Positions 53,055-63,300 of a DNA stretch of 64,000 nucleotides are shown piece after piece; positions within the stretch are counted from its first letter, which is position 1, and every line of letters starts with the position of its first letter. This stretch comes from Tumebacillus amylolyticus (lineage in GTDB: Bacteria > Bacillota > Bacilli > Tumebacillales > Tumebacillaceae): assembly GCF_016722965.1 (NCBI RefSeq), contig NZ_JAEQNB010000001.1, positions 434,001 through 498,000 of the forward strand, written 5' to 3'. Under the pieces are notes generated by a model. The model saw nothing but the letters and a program-made list of their open reading frames with translations. It was not told the origin of the DNA and ran no database searches. The position numbers were made by a program, and so were the translations under genes.

Positions 53055-54749
53055 TTGAAAGGGTATCAGTCCGAATATCAACGTTGGCTGCATCATCAAG
53101 CGCTCGAACCGCATCTGTTGCAAGAACTGCAAGGTCTGTCGGAGGAGAAAGACATCGAAGACCGCTTCTACCGTCATCTCGAATTCGGCACCGGAGGTCT
53201 GCGCGGCGTCATCGGCGCGGGGACGAACCGGATGAACACGTATACGGTGCGCCGCGTCACCGAAGGTCTCGCTCGCTATCTCGTTCAACACGTTGAAGGC
53301 GCACAGAACAAAGGGGTCGTCATCGCCTACGATTCTCGCCACATGTCCCCGGAATTCGCTGCGGAGGCCGCGGGGGTACTGGCGAACCACGGCGTGCGCG
53401 CGTACTTGTTCCAAGAACTGCGCCCGACGCCGGAACTGTCGTTTGCCGTGCGTCATCTCGGAGCGGCGGGCGGCATCGTCGTCACGGCGAGCCACAACCC
53501 GCCGGAGTACAACGGCTACAAAGTCTACGGCGAGGACGGCGGACAACTGCCGCCGCATGCCGCCGATCAGATTCTGGCGGAGATCGACAAAGTAGAGGAC
53601 GAGTTGGTGTTGCAAGCTCTCTCACTCGAAGAAGGCATCGCACGGGGCTTGATCACGATGCTTGGCGACGAGATTGACGAGCTCTACACCGAACGACTCG
53701 TCGGCCTGTCTCTGCAACCTGAACTCATTCGCGCTGTGTCCGATGAAGTGCGGATCGTGTTCACTCCGCTGCACGGCACCGGCAACAAACCGGTGCGCCG
53801 CGTGTTGGAAGCACTCGGATTCCGCCATGTCCACGTCGTGCCGGAGCAAGAGCTCCCGGACCCGAACTTCTCCACCGTGAAGTCGCCGAACCCCGAGGAA
53901 CGCCAAGCGTTCACGTTGGCGATGAAACTGGCGGAGGAAGTGGACGCCGACGTTATCCTCGGCACCGATCCCGATGCAGACCGCGTCGGGGTGGTCGTGC
54001 GCGATGCCGGCGGTGAGTTCATGGTTCTCAACGGCAACCAGACCGGAGCTCTGCTGCTGCACTACATCCTCGAACAGCGCAAAGCAAACGGCACGCTTCC
54101 CGCTAACGGTGTGATGCTCAAAACGATCGTCACATCGAACCTCGGCCGCGCCATCGCCGAGAAAAACGGCGTCACCACCGTCGACGTCCTGACCGGCTTC
54201 AAATTCATCGGCGAAAAAATCAAAGAGTACGAAGAGACGGGAGCCCACACGTTCCTGTTCGGCTACGAAGAGAGCTACGGCTACCTGATCGGCGACTTCG
54301 TGCGCGACAAAGACGCCGTGCAAGCGGCGATGATGGCCGCGGAGATGGCGGCGTATTACAAGGGTCAAGGCAAGACGCTCTCCCAAGTGCTGCACGAGGT
54401 ATACGAAACGTACGGAACCTACCTCGAAGATCTGCTTTCGTTCACCTTCAAAGGCAAGGAAGGCCAAGAAAAAATCGCCCAGATGATGGAAGACTTGCGC
54501 CGCACGCCGTTGACCGCGATGGGGAGCCTGCAAGTGGAAGCCGCCAAGGACTACGCGCAAGGCATCGAAGGGCTGCCCAAAGCCAACGTCCTCAAGTACG
54601 TGCTGACCGACGGTTCCTGGGTGGCGATCCGCCCGTCCGGCACCGAGCCCAAGATCAAGTTCTACTTCAGCGCCGTCGCCGACAACCGGACAGTCGCAAT
54701 GGAAAAACTGGAAGAACTCAAATCCTTCGTGCTCAACCTGATTCAATAA
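53055..54749 (+). CDS. Phosphoglucomutase/phosphomannomutase (phosphosugar mutase)
   Basis: Alpha-D-phosphohexomutase of 564 residues, moving phosphate between C1 and C6 of glucose or mannose; feeds UDP-glucose and cell-surface sugars (PgcA type). The phosphoserine loop is VVTASHNPPEYNGYKVY (~153-169), the metal loop DPDADRVGVV near 310, the sugar-specificity loop GYEESYGYLIGDF near 401-413, and the phosphate-binding RPSGTEPKIKFY near 527. The start is a TTG at 53055, seven bases after AGGAGGGG. A small stem GGGTTG / CAACCC lies upstream (53002-53020). Its place in the surface locus suggests supply of sugar precursors. Confidence 0.94.
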   Translation: MKGYQSEYQRWLHHQALEPHLLQELQGLSEEKDIEDRFYRHLEFGTGGLRGVIGAGTNRMNTYTVRRVTEGLARYLVQHVEGAQNKGVVIAYDSRHMSPEFAAEAAGVLANHGVRAYLFQELRPTPELSFAVRHLGAAGGIVVTASHNPPEYNGYKVYGEDGGQLPPHAADQILAEIDKVEDELVLQALSLEEGIARGLITMLGDEIDELYTERLVGLSLQPELIRAVSDEVRIVFTPLHGTGNKPVRRVLEALGFRHVHVVPEQELPDPNFSTVKSPNPEERQAFTLAMKLAEEVDADVILGTDPDADRVGVVVRDAGGEFMVLNGNQTGALLLHYILEQRKANGTLPANGVMLKTIVTSNLGRAIAEKNGVTTVDVLTGFKFIGEKIKEYEETGAHTFLFGYEESYGYLIGDFVRDKDAVQAAMMAAEMAAYYKGQGKTLSQVLHEVYETYGTYLEDLLSFTFKGKEGQEKIAQMMEDLRRTPLTAMGSLQVEAAKDYAQGIEGLPKANVLKYVLTDGSWVAIRPSGTEPKIKFYFSAVADNRTVAMEKLEELKSFVLNLIQ

Positions 54750-54790
54750 AAAAACGACCCCCGGCGCATGCGACGGGGGGTCGTTTTTTG
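54748..54790 (+). terminator. Rho-independent terminator
   Basis: AAAAAACGACCCCCG / CGGGGGGTCGTTTTTT around a CGCATGCG palindrome. Confidence 0.93.
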
Positions 54791-54910
54791 TTTGTGGGGG
54801 TCGAACGAGGTAGTATTTTGTTTCCAATTTACATCATTCGGCAGGACTTGTGTCCGAACCTGTCGAAAGTGTACGCTACTCAGAAAATACCTGCAGAGGA
54901 GGACATTTGG

Positions 54911-57900
54911 GTGGCTCGCAGACAAAGTCGTTTGCTGAGCGTGCTCGTTGCGCTGGTGATGTTGCTCACCTTGATTCCCGTTTTCCCGGCGCAAGCGGCC
55001 AGCTCGCAATATTTCACGTTCCCTGCCTTCGGTAAGACCCCTACGGAAGCCATGAACAATCCGGTCAACGTTGCCGTGATCGACCAGTTCCACGGGCAGT
55101 TTTCACAAACTGTTCCGACGAACCTGTCGTACAAAGTTCAGCAGCAAGTGCTGGATGCGGGCAACAACTGGGTGGACAAAGGAACTCCCAAAGTCGTGCA
55201 AACTGCGACTCCGGTGATCTCCGGCCCTTCCAACCAAGAATTTTCGCTTCAGAACATTGCTTTATTTGTCGGGATGAACAAAATCACCATCGCAACTCCT
55301 AGTGGTGTTGAAGGCATTTGTTACATCTACTATGACAATGCGCCGGTTATCTTGGACATCTCGCTCAACGGGGCCGAGAAGCTCAACGACTCCACGATCC
55401 CGTTCGTGGATCAAGCGCAACAGTTCTTCTTGATCTCCACTTCCAACGCCCAGTCGGTTACCGTCAACGGCACCAACGCAAACAAGTATGGCACGAATAG
55501 TTTCTCCCTTTCGAACTATGCTCTCACGCCTGGATTGAACACGCTGACGTTCGTGGCGAAGTCTGACACTCGTCAGTACACCATCCAGCGCAAGATCATC
55601 TTCTTGAATGGTCCGGGCGCCCTGTACAACGTCTACATGCAATCGGACATGAACAACACGGCCAACGATGCTGTGCAGATCGACGGAGGCAGCGTCATCT
55701 CTTCCTCGACCGGCCTTCCGAGAGGGATCAAGGCACAGGTTTCCGTTCCGTCCAACGGCGGCATCGATCCGCAGTTGCAATTCGATACGGTCGCTCTCTC
55801 TCGCGATTCTGCCGGTGTGTTTGCCATCTCGACGGCAGACCCGCAGCTTGTGGGGAAAGTGAACATCGTCAACCCGCCGGTCGATGACACAAAAGGACAC
55901 AAGATCTACACGTTCTTCATCGATCTCTCCGGCGTCACGGCAACGGCCGGTTGGCCGATCTCGACCAACGGTACGTATACGTTCACGTTGACCGGCAAGT
56001 ATTACGACGGGTCCAACCAGCAGAAACCGCTGATTTCGACGATCCCGTTCGTGTACAAAGACTCATCCAAAGCCTCGATTTCCAACGTCAAACAGATTTT
56101 CGGCGTCGATGAAACGACCGACACCGGCGGAACCCCGGGGTACTTCTCCTCGGCGATCTCCACGTTGCCGATCTATGCGCAAATCAACGCACAGAACAAC
56201 GCAGGTGCTTTCACTCCGCAAGTGTCCGTCACCCAAAACGGCAACACCGTCACCCTCGTCAACGGCACCGATTACACCATCGTGGCGTCCGACGACACAC
56301 CGGGTGCCGGCTCGCGGGAAATCAAGATCCTCAAATTGCCGTTCGTCGGCGACATGAACTTGAATTTCTCGATCACCGATTCGGGCAATACGGACAACTA
56401 TTCTCCGATCCAAATCAAGTACACCCCGATTCCGTCGATCGCCGTCTACGGCATCTACGACGGGGACAACTATACGCTGACCGATTTGCCGGACTTCAGC
56501 GGGAAACTGTTCAACTTCGTGGACAACACGGAGAAGCAGAACATCAAAGTCACCGTGAACGGTCAAGTCAAGCATGCCACCATCAACACCTCCACGAACC
56601 GTTTCACCGTCGTGAACGCCGATCCGGCCGCTCCGAACCAGTTGGCGGGCGTTCTGAACGAAGGTGCCAATGAGATCAAAATCGAAGGCACCGCACAGGG
56701 CATTCCGGTGCTCACCCGTCTGACGGTGTACTACTTCACCAACGACGCGCCGAACATCGCGATGCCGTTCCCGGTTCCGGTTCCGCCGCCTGCGCAAGCG
56801 TCTTCGCGCAACGTGACGGACGCTACAGGTAAGTTCGTACTGGAAAACGGCACCGACTCCACCTATGACACCACCGAGAAATCGGCGGATATCCTGTTCT
56901 CCGTCGGCAACGCGGACAAAGCGGTCATCATGAAGGACGGCGTTCAGTTCTTCACGATCACGTTCAACGCCGACGGCACGACGACGCCGGCCGCTCCGTT
57001 TATCATCAACGGCACGACCATCGACATCGAGCCGCGTCTGTCGGGCTCGTCGACCTACTACCGCATCACGGGCATTCCGCTTACCCTCGGTACGAACTCG
57101 TTCGTCATCAAGGGGATCAAGGGCCCGATCACCACGTTCAAGCCGCTCTCGATCATCCGCAGCAACCCGCCTTACCAAGTTCTCTCGCCGCTGCTTCCGC
57201 AAGAGCGCGTCGTCAACCAAAACTTTGTGCCGGTCGTCATCAAAGCGGACGGTGCTGACAAAGTTCTGATCGGCAAAAACGAGATGACGAAGTACGTAGA
57301 GAACGGGGAGACGTACTACAAGTACGAAGTCACCGGCCTGAAAGCGGGCAACAACACCATCAAGTACTCCGTCGTGCGCGGGACGCAGCAGTCGAACGAC
57401 CAGTTCGAAGTCAACTATGCGAACACCGACACGATCGGCGCGCAATACAAAGCAACGCTTTCCTCCAACACGAACATGAAAGTCTTCAACAACAAAATCA
57501 GCGTCTCGTTCCCGAAAGGCACGATGCTGACGCCGTTTAACGACACCACGACCAAAATCGAACTGTTCGACAAGCAACAGTTCCTGTTTGGGATCGCCGA
57601 TCAGGTCGACGGTCGCACGCAAAAGACCTTCAACCATCTGGGACAAGTGGTGAACATCAACTCCGATCCGTTCCTCAAGACCCGATTGTCCGTTCAGCAA
57701 CACTTCGGCTACGCAAGTAACCTGTTCTGGGTGGACTCCGGGTTCTATGATTCGATGCAACCGGGCTACGTGCAAGTCAACGGGATGCAGCCGTACTACG
57801 GAGAAGAGATGAACTATAACCAAACGGGTACGCCGTTCTCCAAGTACAACGTCTTGAACCGGAACATGCCGACGTCTTGGTTGAAACCGACCAACCGCGG

Positions 57901-58708
57901 CACGATCACGCTCAAGTACGATGACGCAGTTCGCGACTTTGCAGCGAACCGCCTGTCGATCTGGCACTACGGCCTGCTCGACCAAAACGGCACCACCAAC
58001 TGGGAGAACATCGGAGGGAAAGTCGACACCAAGTCGCACACGATCTCCGCTTCCATGGACGACTTTGGGTACTACGCAGTCTTCCTGAACACGTATGGCT
58101 TCGACGACACCGAATCGCATGACTTCGCCCGCGATGACATGGAGCTGCTGTATGCGCGCGGCATCATGAACTCCAAGGACGGCGGCGAATTCGGCGCGTA
58201 TGAGCCGACCACTCGCGGTGAGTTCGCGCAGATGATGGTCAAAGCCCTCGACCTGCCGCTGAACTATGACCCGAACAACTACCTGTTCCTCGACTTGCCG
58301 CACGCTGTGAACGTCTCCCCGTATTGGGACTGGCGTTACATTGAGACCGCAGGTCAAAAAGGCATCGTCCGCGGTGTCGGTACCCGCCAGTTCGCACCGG
58401 ATGAGAAAGTCACCCGCGAACAAGCGGCCGTCATGATCGCGCTGGCGATGAACTTGAAGCTCGGCAAGGACTACGACATCTCCAAGAAAAACCTCGACAA
58501 GATCTACACCGACTCCGGAGATATCTCGATCTACGCTCGTACCGCAGTTGAAGCTGTCAACTCGAACAAGCTGATGATTGGACGCACGATTGCAAATTCC
58601 GATCCGAAGGGCAAACCGTTGCTCATCTTCGAACCGCAGGCGAACATCACCCGCGCGGAAACCGCCAAAGTCGTTGCGAACATGATGCGCAAGTTCAACC
58701 GACTGTAA
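54911..58708 (+). CDS. Giant secreted protein with C-terminal SLH domains
   Basis: A 1265-residue surface protein. The GTG at 54911 follows GAGGAGGA and starts a signal peptide (MARRQSRLLSVLVALVMLLT..PAQA, cleaved near 29). The frame is open upstream to 54788 but without a ribosome site. The long middle (~60-1040) is beta-rich with several weak Ig-like units, such as SVTVNGTNANKYG, and a Pro-rich spacer (PFPVPVPPPAQ, ~620). The last ~190 residues hold three SLH domains with TRGE, TREQ and TRAE. An adhesin or wall-structure role is likely; no enzyme motif is seen. No clear sigma-A promoter is visible in the short gap after the upstream terminator. Confidence 0.88.
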   Translation: MARRQSRLLSVLVALVMLLTLIPVFPAQAASSQYFTFPAFGKTPTEAMNNPVNVAVIDQFHGQFSQTVPTNLSYKVQQQVLDAGNNWVDKGTPKVVQTATPVISGPSNQEFSLQNIALFVGMNKITIATPSGVEGICYIYYDNAPVILDISLNGAEKLNDSTIPFVDQAQQFFLISTSNAQSVTVNGTNANKYGTNSFSLSNYALTPGLNTLTFVAKSDTRQYTIQRKIIFLNGPGALYNVYMQSDMNNTANDAVQIDGGSVISSSTGLPRGIKAQVSVPSNGGIDPQLQFDTVALSRDSAGVFAISTADPQLVGKVNIVNPPVDDTKGHKIYTFFIDLSGVTATAGWPISTNGTYTFTLTGKYYDGSNQQKPLISTIPFVYKDSSKASISNVKQIFGVDETTDTGGTPGYFSSAISTLPIYAQINAQNNAGAFTPQVSVTQNGNTVTLVNGTDYTIVASDDTPGAGSREIKILKLPFVGDMNLNFSITDSGNTDNYSPIQIKYTPIPSIAVYGIYDGDNYTLTDLPDFSGKLFNFVDNTEKQNIKVTVNGQVKHATINTSTNRFTVVNADPAAPNQLAGVLNEGANEIKIEGTAQGIPVLTRLTVYYFTNDAPNIAMPFPVPVPPPAQASSRNVTDATGKFVLENGTDSTYDTTEKSADILFSVGNADKAVIMKDGVQFFTITFNADGTTTPAAPFIINGTTIDIEPRLSGSSTYYRITGIPLTLGTNSFVIKGIKGPITTFKPLSIIRSNPPYQVLSPLLPQERVVNQNFVPVVIKADGADKVLIGKNEMTKYVENGETYYKYEVTGLKAGNNTIKYSVVRGTQQSNDQFEVNYANTDTIGAQYKATLSSNTNMKVFNNKISVSFPKGTMLTPFNDTTTKIELFDKQQFLFGIADQVDGRTQKTFNHLGQVVNINSDPFLKTRLSVQQHFGYASNLFWVDSGFYDSMQPGYVQVNGMQPYYGEEMNYNQTGTPFSKYNVLNRNMPTSWLKPTNRGTITLKYDDAVRDFAANRLSIWHYGLLDQNGTTNWENIGGKVDTKSHTISASMDDFGYYAVFLNTYGFDDTESHDFARDDMELLYARGIMNSKDGGEFGAYEPTTRGEFAQMMVKALDLPLNYDPNNYLFLDLPHAVNVSPYWDWRYIETAGQKGIVRGVGTRQFAPDEKVTREQAAVMIALAMNLKLGKDYDISKKNLDKIYTDSGDISIYARTAVEAVNSNKLMIGRTIANSDPKGKPLLIFEPQANITRAETAKVVANMMRKFNRL

Positions 58709-58719
58709 GACGACAGCAG

Positions 58720-58768
58720 GAAACCCCCTTTGCCGTACCGAATTCTGGTACGCAAAGGGGGTTTTTTC
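58720..58768 (+). promoter_or_regulatory. Hairpin that contains the ribosome site of the S41 peptidase gene
   Basis: AAACCCCCTTTGC and GTACC pair with GGTAC and GCAAAGGGGGTTT around GAATTCT, followed by TTTTTTC and the ATG at 58769. It looks like a terminator for the SLH gene, yet its 3' arm AAAGGGGG is the only ribosome site for the next gene. It may act as terminator, translational lock or both. Confidence 0.75.
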
Positions 58769-60211
58769 ATGCGCTGGAAAACCAAATGGACGATGACCGT
58801 CCTCGCCGGAGCCCTGTTGCTCAGTCCTGTAAGCTCGGCTTCTGCCGCAGTCGATCCCAAGAACCTCGACACATTGACCAAAATCTACTCGTTGCTCGTC
58901 GACGATCATTTTACACATCCAGACCAAGAGAAGCTGTTGAAAGCGGCGGTGAGCGGCATGCTCAACGAACTGAACGATCCGTTCACCAACTACTTCACGC
59001 CGCAGGAGTACCAGCAGTTCGTCGATGCGATCCAACAGGCGTATGCAGGCATCGGTGTTCTGTTGGAACACAGCGACGACGGCCAAGCCTTGGTGGTGAA
59101 GGAAGTCTACGCCGGTACTCCTGCCGAGCAGGGCGGTCTGCAAGTCGGGGACCGCATCGTACAGGTGGGAGACACCGCCGCCGCTCCGTCGACGCTGGAT
59201 CAGCTCGCAGACCTCTTGCGCGGCTTGCCGAACACCACGGTGACGTTCCGGATCGTGCGCGGCACAGAGGCACCGAAGTCGGTCACGCTGACTCGTGAAG
59301 CGATTGAACTGCCGATGGTTGCGCAAAAAGACCTCGGGAACGGCACCGGGTATATCCGTATCTATTCCTTTGGCGACCGCACAACCCAAGAGTACGCCAA
59401 AGCCCTCTCCGACCTGCAAGAAAAAGGAGCGAAGCGCCTCGTGCTCGACTTGCGCGGCAACGGCGGCGGCTTGGTCAAAAGCGCGCTGGAGATCGCCGAC
59501 AGCTTGCTGACCAAGGGCATCATCCTGCAAATGCATGAGGACGGGAACATCGTCTCCTTCGATGCGGACGCAGCCGGTGACGACCAACTGCCGGTCACCG
59601 TGCTGATCGACCGTCATTCGGCGAGTGCCTCGGAAATTCTCGCAGGCGCTCTGCAAAAAAACGGACGCGCCAAGTTGGTGGGGGAAACCTCGTACGGCAA
59701 AGGCACGATGCAAGAACCTGTGGAACTGCCCAACGGCGGTTACATCAAAGTCTCCATCGACCAGTGGATGCTCGCAGACGGCACCACACCGGATCATGTC
59801 GGCTTGACCCCCGATGTGCGCATGACGCGCCCGGAGAGCTTCTTGAACGCAGCTCTCGGCGTGCTGGAACCTGACCACGAGCAATCGGTGGTGTTCGATT
59901 CCAAGGACAACACAATTCCGGCGCCTCTCACGTTGGACGGACAGGTCTATCTCCCGCTTCGCTACACCGTCGAGATGCTGGGAGCGCCTGTGACATGGGT
60001 GGCGGAGCAAGATCAGGTCACCTTCACCCTGCAAGGACATCAAGCGACGGTGCGCCTTGCAGACGGAGTTGTGACGGTGGACGGTACCCAACTCTCGGGA
60101 CATCCGTTGCGCGTGATCGACGGTACGAGTTACTTGTCCGTCGACGCTCTTAAATGGATGAAAGTAAAGGTTGACTCCACGGAAAACACAGTGAAGATCC
60201 AAACGCATTAA
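58769..60211 (+). CDS. S41-family C-terminal processing peptidase with stalk domain
   Basis: Secreted serine protease of 480 residues. It has a signal peptide (about 1-27), a helical N-domain, a PDZ domain (~85-165: GIGVLLEHSDDGQALVVKEV..AEQGGLQVGDRIVQVGD), and an S41 catalytic core with YIRIYSFGD, the serine cluster SASASE (284-289) and Lys311 in SYGKGTMQ, the Ser-Lys dyad of CtpA/CtpB. The last ~100 residues (LTLDGQVYLPLRYTVEMLGAPVTW..) are a copper-amine-oxidase N-like stalk domain, common in Paenibacillus-type wall proteins and absent from B. subtilis CtpB. CtpB works in sporulation signalling; here the surface context suggests processing of exported proteins. Confidence 0.9.
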   Translation: MRWKTKWTMTVLAGALLLSPVSSASAAVDPKNLDTLTKIYSLLVDDHFTHPDQEKLLKAAVSGMLNELNDPFTNYFTPQEYQQFVDAIQQAYAGIGVLLEHSDDGQALVVKEVYAGTPAEQGGLQVGDRIVQVGDTAAAPSTLDQLADLLRGLPNTTVTFRIVRGTEAPKSVTLTREAIELPMVAQKDLGNGTGYIRIYSFGDRTTQEYAKALSDLQEKGAKRLVLDLRGNGGGLVKSALEIADSLLTKGIILQMHEDGNIVSFDADAAGDDQLPVTVLIDRHSASASEILAGALQKNGRAKLVGETSYGKGTMQEPVELPNGGYIKVSIDQWMLADGTTPDHVGLTPDVRMTRPESFLNAALGVLEPDHEQSVVFDSKDNTIPAPLTLDGQVYLPLRYTVEMLGAPVTWVAEQDQVTFTLQGHQATVRLADGVVTVDGTQLSGHPLRVIDGTSYLSVDALKWMKVKVDSTENTVKIQTH

Positions 60212-60235
60212 ATGCGTTTGGATCTTTTTTTTCAA
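60194..60235 (+). terminator. Terminator overlapping the S41 stop codon
   Basis: AAGATCCAAACGCATT / AATGCGTTTGGATCTT, a 16-bp perfect palindrome followed by T-run. The 5' arm is coding and the stop TAA lies in the centre. Confidence 0.92.
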
Positions 60236-60309
60236 AAGTGGTTGAATTCTAACATCTCCAGGATGTACCCTATAGAAAACGAGACTACTAGGTGAGGGGA
60301 TCTATACCT

Positions 60310-63300
60310 GTGAAAAAGTTGAACCAATGGCTTGCCGCTTCTCTTGTCCTGACGACCGCCTTGGCACCAACCTCTGCGCTTGCTGCTCCGACGACGGGAA
60401 CGATCGCAGATCTGCAGAAAGCGGATTCGTGGGCACAGAATGCCATCGTGCAAGTAAAAGACCTCGGACTGATGAACGGCGACCCTACGGGTAGCTTCCG
60501 CCCGACCGATACGATTACGCGTGCTGAATTTGCGGTTTTGCTGACCCGTTTGATGCAAGTAGAGGTTCCGGCGGCCACGACGTCTTCGTTTGCAGACGTT
60601 CCGTCCGGACACTGGGGCTTGTCCTATATTGAAGCTGTAAAAAATGCCGGCCTGATGCTGGGCGATGGCAACGGCACGTTCCGTCCGGATGATGTAATCA
60701 CCCGTGAAGAGTTGGCGGTGCTGTTGGTCAAAGCAGGGCAAGGCAGCGCGCAAGACGGCGAGTTGACGGTGGCAGACCAAGCAAACGTCTCCTCGTGGGC
60801 AAAAGGGTACGTACAAGCGGCGCTGTCGATGGGCCTGATGAACGGCGACGGCACCAACTTCAACCCGAAAAACACCGCCCAGCGTCAAGAAGTGGCGCAA
60901 GTGGCAGTCAACTATGTGAACAAAGTTCCGTCCAAGATCGACATCGTGGCGGACAGCACGGTTACCGTCAAAGGCATGCCGTATCAGGTGTCCGGCGCTC
61001 TGAAGCCGCTTTTCAACGTGAAGAACTCGGCGGCTCTCAAGAACGCGAAGATGCGTTTTGAAATCAAAGACAAAGTGATCACCAAAGTCACCTACCTCGA
61101 ACTGGTCCACGAAGGCCAAGCGCCGGCGGCAGGGTCTGCCGAATTCAGCGGCAACGCCGTGCTCGATGCAGGGGGCGCGACGGTTGACGGCCATGTAAAA
61201 GTTTCGGCGGACTACGTGTCGCTGCTGAACTTGAACGTGAACGGGGACTTTGAAGTGGGCGAAGGCGTGAAGCATGACTTCTACTCCAGCAAAGTCAAAG
61301 TCAGCGGCAAGACGGTCGTCAACGGCGGCGATGAGAACACGGTCGTGTTCGACGGCGCGACGCTCGGTGCGGTGGAGATCAACAAACAAAACGTACACGT
61401 CAAATCTGCAAACGGCACGACGGTTGACCAAATTCAAGTCAACGCAGACGCACGCCTCGAAGCGGATGAACATGTCACCCTGACGAACGTCACCGTCGGC
61501 GCCGGCGTCAAGAATCTCCAACTCGACGGCAAAGGTTCGGTCGAAAACTTGAACGTGCAAGACAAGTCGTCCAAGATCACCCTGCTGCCGGGCACCCAAG
61601 TTCAAAATGTAAAAGTACCCCAAGGCTCGCAACTCTCCGATGTCTTCGCGAACTACGACAAAGCGAAAGACCAAATCGGCAAGGGCCACGGCAACGATAA
61701 CGGTCATGGTACCGACAATGGCAACAATGGAAATGGCAATGGAAATAGCAACGGCAACGGCAATAGCAACACTGGAAATAGCAACGGCAATAGCAACAGT
61801 GATGATAGCCGTGGTTCTAACTTCGATATCTATTTGAGAGCCATGACGGCCTTGAAGGACCTGCCGCAACCGGAGAACATCACGATTGAAAACTACCGAC
61901 AAGTTCACGAAAAGCTCGAATGGGCGCAAACGATGGTCGCAGAATTTAATGCCCGCCATTCGAAATACACGCTCACCAACCTCGACATCCTCGCAGCCGA
62001 CTTGGAAAAAGTCGATCAACTGATCAACCAAGTGAATCACGACCAGTTCCGCGATTCCGCAGTCCAAGCACTGGCTCAATTGCCGGATGCATCGGAGATC
62101 ACGTACGACAACCTCGGCACGATCTCCGTCGAAATTACCGCCGCCGTAGAAGCGGTCAGCGCGGCACGGGTCAACGGCGTGTATACGCCGGAACTTCCGG
62201 GCCTCGACAAGTTGGTCAAAGTCGAGCAATTGAAAGTGAACAAGCTGTTTGCGACGGACGCGAACGGCGACCTCGACAAAGACCACCTCGCAGCCGACTT
62301 CGACATGGAGAAGTTCTACGAAGTATTCGACATGTTCGACGTTCTGCTCGACCCGCAATCGATCGCCCTGTCCGGCATGTCGGAAGCAGATGCTCGCCAT
62401 GCCTACGTCGAGGCGATGAAACGCATCGTGGGCCTCAGCGATATGGACATGGCCATCTACAACCTGATCGACGACCTGAACCTGCTCTACATCCTCGAAA
62501 TGCAGGAGAACTTCTTCGATCTGATCGGCATGATTCCGACTGTGGAGCAAGTCACGATGGCCGACAAAGGAACGCTCTCGTTCCTCCTCGACCTCGACCA
62601 AACGATCACGTTGACTTCGATGACCACGGGCCAAGCGATCCCGAACTACGGCGACTGGATCGATGCCGAGATCAAACTGTACGACGCATCCGGCGCACTG
62701 GCTCCGTCTGTCGTCGAAGCCCTGTTCACCGACAACACCCACACGGCATTGGCAAGTGACATTACCCAAGGGTCGCTCAACGAAGCAAAAACTTTCGTAG
62801 ACAATGCAGACTACTCCGTCAAAGATGACCTGTACGCGCTCCTCGATGTTGCGCAAGGACTGTTCGCGAACCAAGAAGATCTCCTCCCGGAAATCTTGTT
62901 GGCTTGGACACAAGCCAACATGGACCCGTCGACCTGGAACCATGAGATTGTAATCGGGGACGGATTCTATGTAACGGCCAACAAAAACTCCAAAGTCTAT
63001 CTGGTTCCGAACAACGCGCACCCGCTCAGCACGGAGGGGTTGGAAGCGTTGGTCGCAGACCACAAAGCAGCGGTGACCTCTGTGACCGGTGTAGGTGAAG
63101 GCATGACCGGCGAGATTCCGACGGCCGGCCTCGCCAGCGGCGATTATCGTTTGTATATGGCCGACAACTTCGGACACGTCAAGCCGGATTGGGCGACCTA
63201 CACGCTCGTCGACAACGTGGCTCCGTACGTGGTCTGGCCGATTCGAGATCAGGTATTGGAAGTAAGCGGCCCGATACCGCGTATCCCGATTCAATTTACC

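Noticed and set aside
54788-54910. N-terminal extension of the giant SLH protein
   Set aside because: The extension begins inside the upstream terminator and lacks a ribosome site; GTG 54911 has both a ribosome site and a signal peptide.
56063-60235. A 1390-residue minus-strand open frame, and similar long ones at 28542-32135, 48942-52196 and 60232-63306
   Set aside because: They lie antisense to well-supported plus-strand genes, have no recognisable domains, are rich in Arg, His, Asp and Val as expected from the reverse of GC-biased codons, and lack ribosome sites.
61640-61837. Small open frame with many Thr-Ala-Met repeats
   Set aside because: It is the out-of-frame reading of the Gly-Asn-Ser linker of the large SLH gene.
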